Below, in pieces: positions 48,700 to 59,859 of a stretch of 64,000 nucleotides of DNA (position 1 is the stretch's first letter; every line of letters begins with the position of its first letter). The position numbers and the translations under genes are program-made. Under the pieces are notes generated by a model. The model did not search any database and had not been told where the DNA came from. It saw nothing but the letters and a program-made list of their open reading frames with translations. The DNA comes from Sclerodactyla briareus (lineage: Eukaryota; Echinodermata; Holothuroidea; Dendrochirotida; Sclerodactylidae), in assembly GCA_026419785.1 (NCBI GenBank), contig JAODTK010003777.1, positions 286,501 to 350,500 on the forward strand. The letters run 5' to 3'.

Positions 48700-50360
48700 G
48701 GCCGAATTGAAACGTTTCCAACCAAGAATCCGCCCACTCGGGATCCAAGGCAGCGATTACCCCCCCAACTCGCACCCAGCCCCCCACACTGTCATTCATC
48801 ACTGCGAGTGGCTAGTTATCACGAGAACACCTGATTACTACTATAGCCTCCAATATACACTCGTGGTAAAAAAAAAAAAAAATTGCTGTCAGAGTTAATG
48901 GTATCAATTAGCTCGTCGAGGGGGGGGCCGAGTTCCTCTTTAAATATCTGTAGGGAGCGTTCAACAAGACACCTACGATTTTGCGTAAGAGCAGAACACC
49001 CAAAAATCAGATTCAGAATCTGAGTTAATAGTAAAAACAATTCATGACTCCACCAGTCAGACGTTTGGTATAATCCATCCATGCAAAAACAGAATTTCAG
49101 CTGATGCGAGTCCGGGATATTTACCAAGCGACCGAGAAGCGAGTTATCACGCAGCGGCAGATGACACTTCAATTCTCAGAACTAACTCAGGAGGGATTGG
49201 GAAGGATAAGGTACAACACTATATTTGCCAAACAACACCCCTTGTGACGCAATACAGTAATGTACTATTGAAAAACCGCAACGAACTGTAACAAAAACGG
49301 AATGTCATTATTCCTGTATGAATACCACTATTCGTCGTTTCTACTATGAAACGGGACATCAGTTAATGTGTAGAGTCAATGAGGGGTTTTGAAATTTGTA
49401 CTTGATTAACACCCGTTAGAGGCTATTCACTTCTTTATACCTGCTATACTAGATTGCTCTGTCATATACGGAAATTGATGTTACTTAAGCAACCACTTTT
49501 TTCTCTTTGCCCTGAATTACAACAAACCGAAAAATAATTCACGCCTACCAAACAGTAATTTCACCAATATTACATACCGCAGTGATGTTTTCATATTGAA
49601 AAACGGCCAAAAGAAATACTACTCGATATTACTACTCGATATAATTCTTCTATTTTAATTTTGAATTTCAATACGTGAGGTTTCACGAACAATACTTTCT
49701 AAGGTCGACCAGCAGTAGTACAAAATTTTGACATTCATAAATCGAGCCGCATACCTTGTCCAGGTGCGGATACGGGATGCGGCAGGACACCATCAAAGTC
49801 AAATTTATTTGAGCACAAATATGGAACTTTGTCCGAATAAGTTTTAAATATTTTGCAGTTATAAACAGCCTCTATATCCTGATAACGGCTGAAATTCGAA
49901 TAACATTGGAAAAGTGATAATCCACAAGACTTTGACCTTAGACATGATTTATTCAAATAGGGTCCATGTACTCAATATAGTGAACATACATACATGCCAG
50001 TACCAGCTTCACCCATCGATGTGTGCACTGTCTTGGAATTTTAACCACATCAGGAACTGTCACTGAAAGTTCTCGCAAGGAGGAAAACATACTATGTCGC
50101 AGTTTCATGCCAATAGTTGACCTCGATGGACTTTGAAGACATGATCTATTCTCATTAAAACTATTCTTTCCACCTTGAATGAACTTCAAGGTTCAGGAAG
50201 CCAAACGAGGCTCATCAAGGAAGGAACCCTGACCGTATTGATCGTGGATGAGCACCGGCGTAACTTCTCTTCTCGAATATTTCGAGGCAGGGGTGTATCC
50301 ATCCTCAACCCGCGTCGTTGAACCCTATTTTTGGTGTCTATTTAGGTCACCAAAGGTAAA
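48700..50360. other. Intron region between WSC and CUB exons
   Basis: No further exon recognised. Poly(G) at about 48920 and an A14 run near 48869. The 117-codon minus-strand frame at 48819-49172 has no domain I recognise. Confidence 0.45.
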
Positions 50361-50370
50361 TTAGACTTAC

Positions 50371-50655
50371 TGTCATAGATCGCGCTGTGCGTCCCCGATA
50401 ATCCGCCACAAGCCTGTTCACTGTCGCCCTGACAGGGTTGGTCACAGTTTGAGGTCGGGCGACTCAGGGACGACCTCGGCAGCTCGTCGGAGCAATAGCA
50501 GTCGGTACCCCGGGCGAGAGCGGCGTACCTGTACCGCATATCATTGAAGTTCCTGCATCCTTCCAGGCACTTCTCTATAGTCATGCCACCCGTGACCGGG
50601 TATCTGGTGTATCCTGGAAACGCTGCACCGGTGTAACACCCTTTGTACCCAGGGA
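50371..50655 (-). CDS. Extracellular modular gene, exon: complete WSC domain
   Basis: A clean 285-base exon, phase 1 at both ends, between the acceptor TTATATACAG and donor A|GTAAGT. It encodes one full WSC domain in an intact frame: P-G-Y-K-G-C-Y-T at the start, then MTIEKCLEGC, a Y/A/A-L stretch, DCYCSDELP, NCDQPCQGDSEQACGG and a final A-I-Y-D. All eight cysteines of the family are present. WSC domains are putative carbohydrate-binding modules found in Kremen, polycystin-1 and many invertebrate extracellular proteins. As a symmetrical exon it can be shuffled without disturbing the frame. It sits between the SRCR exons and the CUB exon, and an AT microsatellite lies just inside the preceding intron. 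This is the best-preserved coding exon in the window. Confidence 0.92.
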
Positions 50656-50702
50656 CTGTATATAAGGTTGAAACGAAATTATATTATGAAATTAAAATTA
50701 TA

Positions 50703-50735
50703 ATATATATATATATATATATAGATATATATATA

Positions 50736-50774
<39 letters not shown>

Positions 50775-50813
50775 TATATATATATATATATAGATATATA
50801 TATATATATATAT
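50703..50813. repeat. (AT)n microsatellite
   Basis: About 110 bases of AT dinucleotides with periodic G interruptions, within 50 bases of the WSC exon acceptor on the minus strand. Confidence 0.97.
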
Positions 50814-50819
50814 TATTGA

Positions 50820-52510
50820 GGGTACATTGAATTGTGGCGAGAGGACAATGAAGCATGCAACAGAAGAGAAAGTTCTCAGCATATACCGCCGGACGTTTAC
50901 TGCCGGACGTTCACTGCCGGGGCGTTCACTGCCGAAAGACTCATCCGCATGGTGAGTGTCATATAGGTATATAGCATTGTGGAGAGACGCACATGATAAA
51001 TCCACCAAAAGACCCGTAACTGATCCGTAAAATAGTTAGAACTCAGAATTAGAGAGAGATAAACAATTCTACGGGGGGGGGGGGGGGGATGGCAAACCAA
51101 AGCGCAAAAACCGATCAGGAATTGAACCATTCTTAATACTATTTTGTCATTAACTATGTCCTGAGCACCAAATTGAACGCAATGCGGCTAGCAATTGAAA
51201 CACGTCATGCCCAACAATGTGAATTCTGAAACATTTTTACGAGAGGGCAAGTTAACACCTAGCAACGTTCGACTACCAAACAGGCGCATCTGAACTGATG
51301 AAACTAGTTCTATACTAGCACAGATAATTGCGAAACCGTTATCAAGAGATGCATGTGACCCAAGCTTGCCTTAAACGATAACTGCAGTATGAATCATAAA
51401 GAGAGTAACATGAATGCGTCAGTCTAACCCCAACGTTCATACGAGTTAGAGGCCTATGAAGTTTGTGATTGCCCCCCCCCCCCCATTGCTGCACGATCGA
51501 CAAACACTCCAGTCTTGCAATAATAACTTATTTCATACTTTCAAAAACGCAGTACAACCTATTAAAATTACGCAATACTTTCAATTCAAAAAATATTAGT
51601 ATATGAGATAGGATTGCTGTAGAAGTGATGAGCTACTGTGGTATAGTAAATACAAAAAAAGTATGAGCATAATTATCTGTGTTCTTCAACTGTGACGTCA
51701 AGCGTTACTGCACAATAGGGCTTCTCTACATAATGGACCTAATTTTGCAGGCCAATACTCTACAAAGAACATCGTATTGAAATGGGTTGCATAAGTGACC
51801 TCTATTATTCCCAAGACTGCAGTGTGTTTACCCACAGTGTTATGCCATCAACCTTCCCAGTAAGTATTTGAATACTAAACAGTGGGCACATCTCCTTTGC
51901 CTCTTACTACCTAGGTGCTGATGGTCGTTTAATTTTTTTAATCAAAACAGTGTTTGGGAATAGTTACACAAACACGTCCAGAACATCGTGTTCAACTGTC
52001 AAACACGTTCCAAAAGTGACGGCAGAAATGTTGTTCAGAATAGTGGTTCATTCTGTGATTCACACTGATTTAGGATGCTGGATTTAAACTCACAGCCTTT
52101 CGAATTAAAACCGTGAAAACGGGTTTACGAATTAACCCTATTCCGCTATAACTTTCAAAAGTGATTTGTTCAACTCCAAACATTTCGTGATTAGTTTGAA
52201 TATTTACTAGCATGAGTATGAATACGTTACCAATGTTTTCATTTTCAAGGGTGTTAACTTGAAAAAGAGTGTTCACGAATCATCATTTAACAACACTTTC
52301 GAAGTACGATTACGATCCAACTTGTTCATAGTTGAATATATAGTCGAACAATTAATATTGTAGCCTATACGTTCAGGAAATTCGCACGGTGTTCAGCACG
52401 TTCGTTATTGTGCATTGAAATCGGTTTTGTAAAAACCGGTTAATTCATAACCAAAATGTTTAGGGTGCATTTAGAGTCCAGACGAAGCCTACCGACTCAG
52501 CTAATTCGGT
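50820..52510. other. Intron region between SRCR and WSC exons
   Basis: No further exon recognised. Three spaced GCCGG-CGTT-ACTGCC repeats at about 50888-50935, poly(G) at 51065-51079 and poly(C) at 51473-51484. Confidence 0.45.
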
Positions 52511-52528
52511 CTATTCCTGAGTTCTTAC

Positions 52529-52676
52529 GTTGACAAGCAGCCCAGGCTATTTGTTGGCAGTTATTATTCAGCTGGCAGGGGATATGGTCACTGAATTCAA
52601 CTCGCAGTTCACGGATGGCGCCTGTTCAGGGTTCGATGGGTTATTCATGGTACGGTAAACATCGCTCCCTTGAATC
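52529..52676 (-). CDS. Extracellular modular gene, exon: SRCR domain, second half
   Basis: Acceptor CTCTTGTTTTCTTTCCCGGCAG is followed by GA-TTC, which completes the previous phase-1 codon to give ...KSMG-FKGAMFTVP, the usual G-F junction between SRCR halves. Downstream are VNCELNSVTISP and then PCQLNNNCQQIAWAAC, supplying the C...C...C...A-x-x-x-C pattern of the SRCR C-terminal half. The donor C|GTAAGA is phase 1. The frame is broken at least twice: after FTVP (stop TGA near 52644) and near the ISP/PCQ boundary (about 52570). The net length is one base off for a phase 1-1 exon. Assignment rests on the junction residues, the cysteine spacing and the neighbouring exon. Alone it would be weak. 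Confidence 0.65.
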
Positions 52677-52985
52677 CTGCCGGGAAAGAAAACAAGAGGC
52701 AAATGTACACGAAAATTCTTAGAAAGGAGATACATTTCGAAATTCTACAGTTGTGTGACTTGTGTCCGTGTCTCTTTCCTTGTTTTCGGGAGTGACTGCG
52801 GGTGACACGTCCACCATTTTTTTTTTACATCAATTTAACTCTTATATATATTTTCCTATTTCGGGCCAGCGCCTACATTTCCTTGGTTCGACCACTGAAT
52901 TACCCTTGACATTTGGATCGCCTCGTTTATATGCCCTATATCGACCTATCAGATCACATGACCATTGCCAGTCCGGGTTTTGTTT

Positions 52986-53396
52986 CTAATTCGGATGTTT
53001 ACATACGCTCGGGACTTCTGGTTCCAATCCTTTCTGAACCTGTGCCAAGGTAAGGTGAGGTTGCCGATCCCCTTCTTTCTTTAGCCATAACCAGGTTAGC
53101 AAATCATGGGTGGAGTGTTTGCCGTGAAAACTCATCTGACGCAGTCTGCCAATCGCATGGCGGGGCGTCGCATGAAAGAAAGAGAGAAGAATCCGACGTT
53201 TGTGGGCCCTGTGCTGGTGGTGTCGAGGTGTCGTCCACCCCTCCCCACCGGTTGCTTCGGTTAATTTTGAGGTGGGCGGTGCGTGGAACCTCCTCTCCTC
53301 GAGTTCCCCGAGTACGATGGCCTGCCTGTCATACCACAGGGACTTGAACCGCGGAGGATTGCATTCCGGAACACCTTGAAAGGTCGACGAGTCCAC
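52986..53396 (-). CDS. Uncharacterised 136-codon open frame within the SRCR intron
   Basis: One of the longer uninterrupted frames on this strand, lying in the intron between the two SRCR exons. It starts MDSSTFQGVPECNPPRFKSL, is rich in Arg, His and Leu, and has almost no cysteine, so it is not part of the extracellular gene. No domain, signal peptide or membrane helix is apparent. The minus strand contains GGTTCAAGTCC, which matches a Pol III B-box, but no A-box was found. It may be a fragment of a transposable element or chance. Confidence 0.2.
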   Translation of the reverse strand: MDSSTFQGVPECNPPRFKSLWYDRQAIVLGELEERRFHAPPTSKLTEATGGEGWTTPRHHQHRAHKRRILLSFFHATPRHAIGRLRQMSFHGKHSTHDLLTWLWLKKEGDRQPHLTLAQVQKGLEPEVPSVCKHPN

Positions 53397-53688
53397 TCTT
53401 CAGCAAGACGGTGAGAACACTGAACGGATTCGACAAACAGAACTCGATGGTTAGACTCAGCGTTCTGGGAATGCTGCTGCGCAGGTCAGGCGCTCAACTG
53501 CTCATAGTGCAAATCACGGAACATACTTTCTTTGAACTGACACATGTAAGAACATGAAAGTAGAAAACCCTCCGTACTCGGACGTCACCTGCCTTCAAAA
53601 TTCACGACGTGGGTGAAATGGGGTGGTCTAGCTCTGTGGAACGATTAGGAGAGATTATGAACGGAGTTACCTTCCGATATACACTCAC

Positions 53689-53820
53689 CCATTGATTTGC
53701 ATACAATATTGGCGCTGTTGAAATTCCAATTACTGTCAGCACACAGTGTCGGGTCCCCCTTAAAATGGTGGTTTACGATGGTACCTCGCCATATCGACTC
53801 GGGGTCGAAACGAAAGGAAC
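53689..53820 (-). CDS. Extracellular modular gene, exon: SRCR domain, first half
   Basis: A 132-base exon between a strong acceptor (ATCTTCTGCTCACCCCAG) and the donor G|GTGAGT, phase 1 at both ends with an unbroken frame. It encodes about 43 residues, including a W-R-G-T-I-V-N segment and then LCADSNWNFNSANIVCKSMG. This matches the first half of a scavenger receptor cysteine-rich domain, where the family has T-V-C-D-D-x-W-x-x-x-x-A-x-V-V-C-R-Q-L-G. The two cysteines, the tryptophan and the terminal glycine are all in place. SRCR domains are secreted or cell-surface ligand-binding modules and are greatly expanded in echinoderms. The second half lies at 52529-52676, and WSC and CUB exons follow on the same strand. 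A signal peptide or earlier domains should lie above 53820 but were not found. Confidence 0.78.
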
Positions 53821-53829
53821 CTGGGGTGA

Positions 53830-54910
53830 GCAGAAGATAAAATACCTTGAAAACCTCGTGATCTATAAGTCCGCGAAATTCATCACTGTTTAATGGCTTT
53901 CAAATACAGATTAGGAGTACGGATGCCAAACCCTAACACACAAGTTTCAAGACAAAAAACAATACACAGCTTCATTTTATATTAACTATTGATTTGCGGT
54001 CAAAGGTGGTTTCAAAACGATCACTGTTCCGAAACGCGCAAGTTTGAAAAAAAAAGTTTTGCGAGAGAAGTCGAGTAGCCACAGGGTAGGGTGTCGTGGG
54101 AAGAGGAAGAAAGGCGAAACCAGTTTCGATACGACTGCAACTTAGTCCGAAACGCGCGATTCTGTGAGGGAAAATAGTAGTCTTTAAAAAATCAAGATGG
54201 TCGCCGTTGGAGTGGTATGACGACGCTCACTTAAAAAAGTCCGACATTTCCTCATTACGAACATGGGTGCGTTCCATCGCAGGTCAAATAAATCGGACAA
54301 GTACGATTGGAGAGTCAGAGCGCTAACGCAAATATTTCCAGGCCGGACTGGCGGAGACGACCGGCTCAGTCAACAACTTAATATAACCCCCTGGGACTAG
54401 TATAGTGGTCGAGGACTATACTGAAGACCGAGCCTCAGGAACTTAACGTACATTTGGGCTACAGACTGTGACCGATAGGTGTCATACCCCAATCCAAATC
54501 AAGCATATGTTTCCCCCAAATTCCGCACATTTTATCAAATAAATTATTGCCTCTTAATGGTGAACACAAATAAAGTGGATAAATCTCCCAAATTATACTT
54601 GAATTCGATAGATCATACGGAGGCAGAGGTACTTACAGACTGCAGACACAAATGCTCCCCCGCTTACACCCAATTCACTCATTCACTAACGTGCACCACT
54701 AACACTTTATTCAATCACTCACTTCTCTACTACCATGCTCAGTCAGTCACTCCCTTTTATGGCAAAATACTTACTACTATTCACATACTTCCCATTCTAC
54801 ATTTCTATTTGGTCATTCTCCATGACCAATTGACCAGTAAGTTTTTAACACAAGAAAAACACTATTTGCACTGTGCAGTAGACGGTTCACAGCTGTTGTT
54901 TCGTTTTTGC
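53830..54910. other. No exon recognised upstream of the SRCR exons
   Basis: The first exon and signal peptide of the modular gene should lie upstream of 53820 on the minus strand, but none is convincing. The 164-codon plus-strand frame starting at 54479 has TCAC-rich, low-information sequence and runs into a dispersed repeat, so it is not taken as a gene. Confidence 0.4.
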
Positions 54911-54914
54911 GACA

Positions 54915-55050
54915 GCATAGGTCCAGGGACCCATAAATTGCATTTACTGCCAATAGAGAGGATGAGGCTATAAATGAGGGGCGCACTTCTCTTCCGACCT
55001 CACCCCTCTCCCCGGGCTCCCCAAGACAAATCTCTCGTACGCCACTGGGT
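54915..55050 (+). repeat. Dispersed repeat, copy matching 13031-13150
   Basis: CCATAAATTGCATTTACTGC, GAGGATGAGGC, GAGGGGCGCACTTCTCTTCC and CCCCAAGACAAA in the same order as the other copy. Confidence 0.6.
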
Positions 55051-55535
55051 CACTCACTTCCCTTCTATTAGACCACAGTCATCCAGGCTCTTATTCATTC
55101 ACCCCCCCCCCCCCCCACTCATCTCCATACAGTAATAATTCCAACACGTTTCTACCACAGACCTCGAGCACTCACTCACCCCAATACATTTTACTCATTC
55201 ATATGCTTCCCCATCTACTTTCCTACACTTTACTACTTGGTCCCACACCTAAAATGGACCACAGTCATCCAGACCCTACCCAGTTCTCTAACTCCTTCCC
55301 ATTACTTCTCCCCCACTTAGCTCTATGCGTTTGATTCTAAACGTTTCTATTCGTACGTCACAGACCTCATTCCACTCATGATTCACTGAATTCCCTCCGT
55401 CTCGAGCGTAGAGTGTCGGCATATTATATACGTACGACTAGTCCGCTCTATCGTCCTCGGGTCTTGCCTTTTGCTCAATTCCCTCTTGAATTACGTGCTC
55501 CTTAAACCCAGTACAGTGTTTTTATGTTTATAGTT

Positions 55536-55556
55536 GGGGGGGGGGGGGGGGGGGGG
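55536..55556. repeat. Poly(G) run, 21 bases
   Basis: Uninterrupted G run followed by a T run. Its true length is uncertain because homopolymers are error-prone. Confidence 0.85.
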
Positions 55557-56191
55557 TTTTTTTCTGCCCTCTGCCCTTTCGATTCCGGAATTCCTTCTCA
55601 CGTATCTGAAGAACAATTCCACTCAATCCCCTTAGTTGCTAAGAACATAGATGGGCACGCGGGTGCCACGTAAGAAGGCTTGTCCTTTGTCTAACCTGGC
55701 TGTCCACTCTGGTTTTGATAATGGTTACTGGACTCTCGGAATCACAGGGTCTTCGGCCTCGTTCTCGTCTCAGACTCAATTCATTTTTTTCGTTCGACGG
55801 TTATGGGCGAGAGGTGTGGAGGGGGGGGGGGGGGGGAGGGTCGAGACTCGAGACAGTCACTTGAAATGTCATATGCGTACTTCCTGCTGACCCGTGAGGC
55901 AGATAGTCTAGTATTCTTATTCCTAGTATATATAATAACACAGCTAACCGGGTGTGTTTTAATTAGCCCCATTGTTCAGGTCGGTCTCATGCCAATACCA
56001 AACCTTGAGTGTAAAGACGGATAAATAACCGGTGGGTGGGGTGGTGCAGAAAGTTCTGTTGCCTATTAGTGAATGATACATACACTCGGGCTGCCACTGT
56101 AACGTAGGCTCTGGCCTACCTGTGTTTGGGTATATCACAGTCCTCTCAGCAGATTATGTCGTCCACCGTGTTCTTGGATAGGCCTATGGGG

Positions 56192-56193
<2 letters not shown>

Positions 56194-56233
<40 letters not shown>
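56194..56233. repeat. Poly(G) run, 40 bases
   Basis: The longest homopolymer in the window: 40 uninterrupted G, followed by TGGGTGG. Capable in principle of stacked G-quadruplexes. Length may be an assembly artefact. Confidence 0.85.
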
Positions 56234-56234
<1 letters not shown>

Positions 56235-56239
56235 GGGTG

Positions 56240-57910
56240 GCCGTTTGTAGGGGCGTCCTACTTTACTATAGGACTGCGTGAATAACGCCGCTTCGCGATA
56301 TCTCAGGTCCTGTCTGGGAGCTTAGGTCAGACTCACGTCTTGCTTGTACTGAAAATACTGGGTGAAAGGAAGTGGGGGCCCCCCATATATATGCGGGTAT
56401 GCTCTCTCATGCGGTCAATGCTCAGTTATTTTCCTACTAGACCTGCAGTCCAAGACTACGAAGTGTGTGTGAGGAGGCAAAATTGTAACCTGTTGTTCCT
56501 CATTATGGCTATGAGCCTAGGCACACACAAACTCCGGTCCTTTTGCATGCCCCCGGGGGCCCCCAAAATGAATATGGGGCATAACAGAAATGTGGACATT
56601 TCTCCCAGTGATAAGAGTAAAAAGTTTTCTGAATTGTTCAGCGTTAAATATGTTTCAGAGTGTACGTGATGTCATGCAAACGACGAGGGTAAATTGTACG
56701 AGAGGACAATATACTGTGCCTACATCCTAGTTAACTTACAAAGGTTAACTACCGAAATTGCGGACAAGCAGTACTGTCCTAAATCCAAAATCACTTAAAG
56801 AATACCGCACACCTTCATTGTTAATATCTGGTCCGGAGGGGCAGGAGGTGATGATGGTGCCATGTACGTATTTTGCGCAAGTGGAGTTGCTTTTTCACGG
56901 AGCGAGGTTCTACGTGCTCTCGCGATCGAGCGTGGGTGGACGCCATTTGTACACAGGCTCTTTCATGCACCCCCCCCCCCACACCGCCATTCACCCACCA
57001 GTGATCCCTGACACAATTTGGCACGATAACATTGTCTTTTAGTGTCCTCAATGTTACACCACACATTCATATAACATCATATGACTTTTATCGCAACCCT
57101 GGAAATTATTGGGGTGGTATGGGTTGTGTAGAGTGCCTCAATAGGTGAATTCTCAACGGGTATCCTCTTCGCTCCCATCTTCCCGCGTTATAGTCCGTCA
57201 TACCCATCGAAGCAAGCTAATGATAGGCTACCCCAGATTCTTAGTAGTCCTCTTTGCACCAGGTCTAGAATTGGTATTATTAACTAATGACTCCGTCGTT
57301 GTAAGTGGTCCTCGGTATAGAGAAGACATACTCGTCTCCCAGAATCAATGCACTTTCACCTGGGCTAAGCAACTCCATTCCTGAGAAACCATATCATACA
57401 TATCAATCATGATTTGAATTTGTAAGTTTTGAGACTGTCACTTTAAGGTCAATTCCCGAAAGAAGAGGTTGGTTGTTCATTGTTTCGCAAAGAAACACAA
57501 AGGAAGCATTTCCTAAGCTGGTATTTTTATTGCCGTGAAAGTGTCCCTTGTGGGAATGGGTATGGTAGAGTGGAATTTCAATATTATTTCGACCATTGAC
57601 ATTCCAGATATTGAACCAGGGAGGGTAGATGCCTTGTTCGGAGTGCCCTGGTTTACATCAGTATGCTCAGTGTCATTAGAGTCCTCGTGATAAACCGAAA
57701 CAGTGACCACCATACTGGTTATTTGAGTCATTATACTCTTGAATAATCACACTAGGCTATCTCAGAACACGCTAGGCGGGCCGCACGGCAAAACGCCCCT
57801 CGCCGCATGCTTCCTGATTACCGTGAGGTGAATGCGGATTGCGTGCATCTGCTTTTTGCTTCCTTGGCAGCCAAAGGAATCTATTCAGTCACGCGTGTGC
57901 GTGTGTTGTG
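56240..57910. other. No gene recognised
   Basis: Several 70-110 codon frames, none with a recognised domain. The minus-strand frame at 57513-57731 has protein-like composition (HEDSNDTEHTDVNQGTPNKA) but no splice or family support. Confidence 0.4.
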
Positions 57911-57914
57911 TACA

Positions 57915-57965
57915 GTGTGTGTGTGTGTGTGTGTGTGTGCGTGTGTGTATGCGTTGTGTGTTGTG
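57915..57965. repeat. (GT)n microsatellite
   Basis: GT repeats with GC, AT and TT interruptions. Confidence 0.9.
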
Positions 57966-58059
57966 TTTGTGGTGTGACACTTCGTTTCCACGCGATATCT
58001 AACAAACCAAGCATGTATTATGTTCAGATCAGGGTAGTTAGGTGTCAACCGATGAAGGG

Positions 58060-58800
58060 ATGACCCCTCTTGTTTTCGGGGTACCAATCGATGGTCTTTC
58101 AAGGTCATTAAGGTCACACTTTGAAAAAGTGTTTCCGCACGCATTCTAATGATCGCAAGCATGTATTAAATTCATATTCGGTAGGTCGTGAAATCATGGC
58201 GGGGATACCCCTTATTTTTTTTTGGTGTGAGTCAAGGTCACATTTAGGTCATCATATGGCAATCTTATCTATCTTGCCACGAAACATTTTAGAGTGATGT
58301 TGTAATAGAAAGTTTTCTTTCTGTCTGGTTGCAATACATCTGGTGACCGACTTTGACCCTCATTTGACTTTTTGACCTTCTGACCTCAATTTGACCTCTG
58401 ACTAGTGGATTTTTACCTGCTTTTTTGTGTTGGGCGGGAGCTCTTGTTAGACAAACAAAAAAGTCAATGCCCACTACCATACTAAGATACTCGTATCCAC
58501 AAGCTATCTCATGATTTGAAGAGTAGTCCCATAAGCTTAACTCGTCATATATCTCGGCAACGAACATTTTGGAGGACTGCATAATGGAAGTTTCGTTCGT
58601 CTGGGTGAAATACATCTGGTGACCAACTTTGACCTCATTGTGTTGACGCTATTTACCTTTTGCCCTCAGTTGACCTTTTGACCTGGTGATTTTTGCATGC
58701 TTTTTTATGTGTGGGCCGGAAGCGTCTTGTTGAACAAACGACAAATCAATGACACTACCATAACTACGATACTCTTATCACAAGCTATCTCAATGAATGT
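58060..58800. repeat. Tandem duplication, about 286-base period
   Basis: ACATCTGGTGACC-ACTTTGAC occurs at about 58328 and 58614. It is followed in both by TTTGACCT-CTG, GATTTTT-C-TGCTTTTTT-TG, GG-GGGAGC and CACAAGCTATCTCA. A related, more diverged unit precedes at 58070-58250. Non-coding. Confidence 0.8.
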
Positions 58801-59039
58801 GCACGACAGCTAAAACACTGGAATGTGGATAAATTTGGATTTGACATCTGCTCCTCAGCAATGATATCTAATGAACTGCAAGTATCTTCACTTTCAAATT
58901 AAGTGTGTGGATTGTACACATGATGGAAATACCCTATTGTTTTTTGGTATCAAGTCAAAGTCATTCCAGTACACCATAGGACAATCCTTTAATCTCTGCA
59001 ACGATTCATTGTACAGAGTGAGAACAAGCATATAGCCAA

Positions 59040-59850
59040 CCAAACAATTATTGCCCCCAGTGAATACATTACAGATTCTTGATTGTCTATTTTTATTGTT
59101 ATTCCTGATATGTTTTATTAATTGGACTCGCACCAAATATTTCCCCCTAGACAGACAGTACAAATTCTTGAATTGTCATTTTATTATTAGCCCCAGTGAC
59201 CAGCCTATATTACCCCTGACCAGTAGTGGTGTTTTTGCTACGGGTGGGGGTGGCATTTTGGTCTTGCCCGCAACCCCCCCCCCCCCAGGTTTCGTAGGCA
59301 CTATGAAAATTTAAAAATGTAGCCCTGTTTGGACGCCTGCATCACTGCATTTATTGACAAATTCCTAATTTGCACAGCTAAACGCCTCTTCTTGGGGCCA
59401 CGGTTTCAAAAAACAATAACCCCTGGTCCCCCCCTCTCATTTAGTGTTACATTTTCGACCACAGTGTTGTTTTGGCCCGTCTTCATAAAATCTGGTTGCT
59501 TCCATTCCCCCCTCCCCCTCTCCGCCTCCCAATACCAGTATCCCCCCAGTGAAGTCAAAGTCTTCAATTGTCATTTTATTTTATTCCTGAATATGTCTGA
59601 ATATTGGACTAGCACCAGTGACCATGCCTATGTATGTTATGTATGTACCTCCTGATCAGTATGGTCAGTGTTGCTATGGTGCGTGGGATTGCAAGGCAGA
59701 TACGCTCTTTCTTAATGCACCACCCCCCCCCCCTCCCCCAGTTTTTCATATTCGCCTATGAAAATTGGAAAATGTAGCCCTATTTGAAGCCTGCATCACT
59801 GCATTTCTTGACAACTTCCTATTAGCAAGGCAGATACGTTGCTTCTTGCG
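59040..59850. repeat. Tandem duplication, about 457-base period
   Basis: ATGAAAATT-AAAATGTAGC then CCT-TTTG-A-GCCTGCATCA occur at about 59304 and 59761. Upstream both share TTCAATTGTCATTTTATT, CCAGTGACCA-GCCTAT and CAGT-TTGCTA, and a poly(C) run precedes the block. Confidence 0.8.
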
Positions 59851-59859
59851 TATGCCCCC

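Noticed and set aside
51940..52330. Possible inverted-repeat element with GTGTT/AACAC ends
   Set aside because: Arms matched only over a few bases with large gaps.
47088..53820. Calling the modular gene Kremen
   Set aside because: WSC followed by CUB fits, but the preceding module is SRCR and no kringle (PWCY-type) exon was found.
54479..54973. 164-codon plus-strand frame, the longest in the window
   Set aside because: Built from TCAC-rich sequence, runs into a dispersed repeat shared with 13.0 kb, and shows no domain or splice context.
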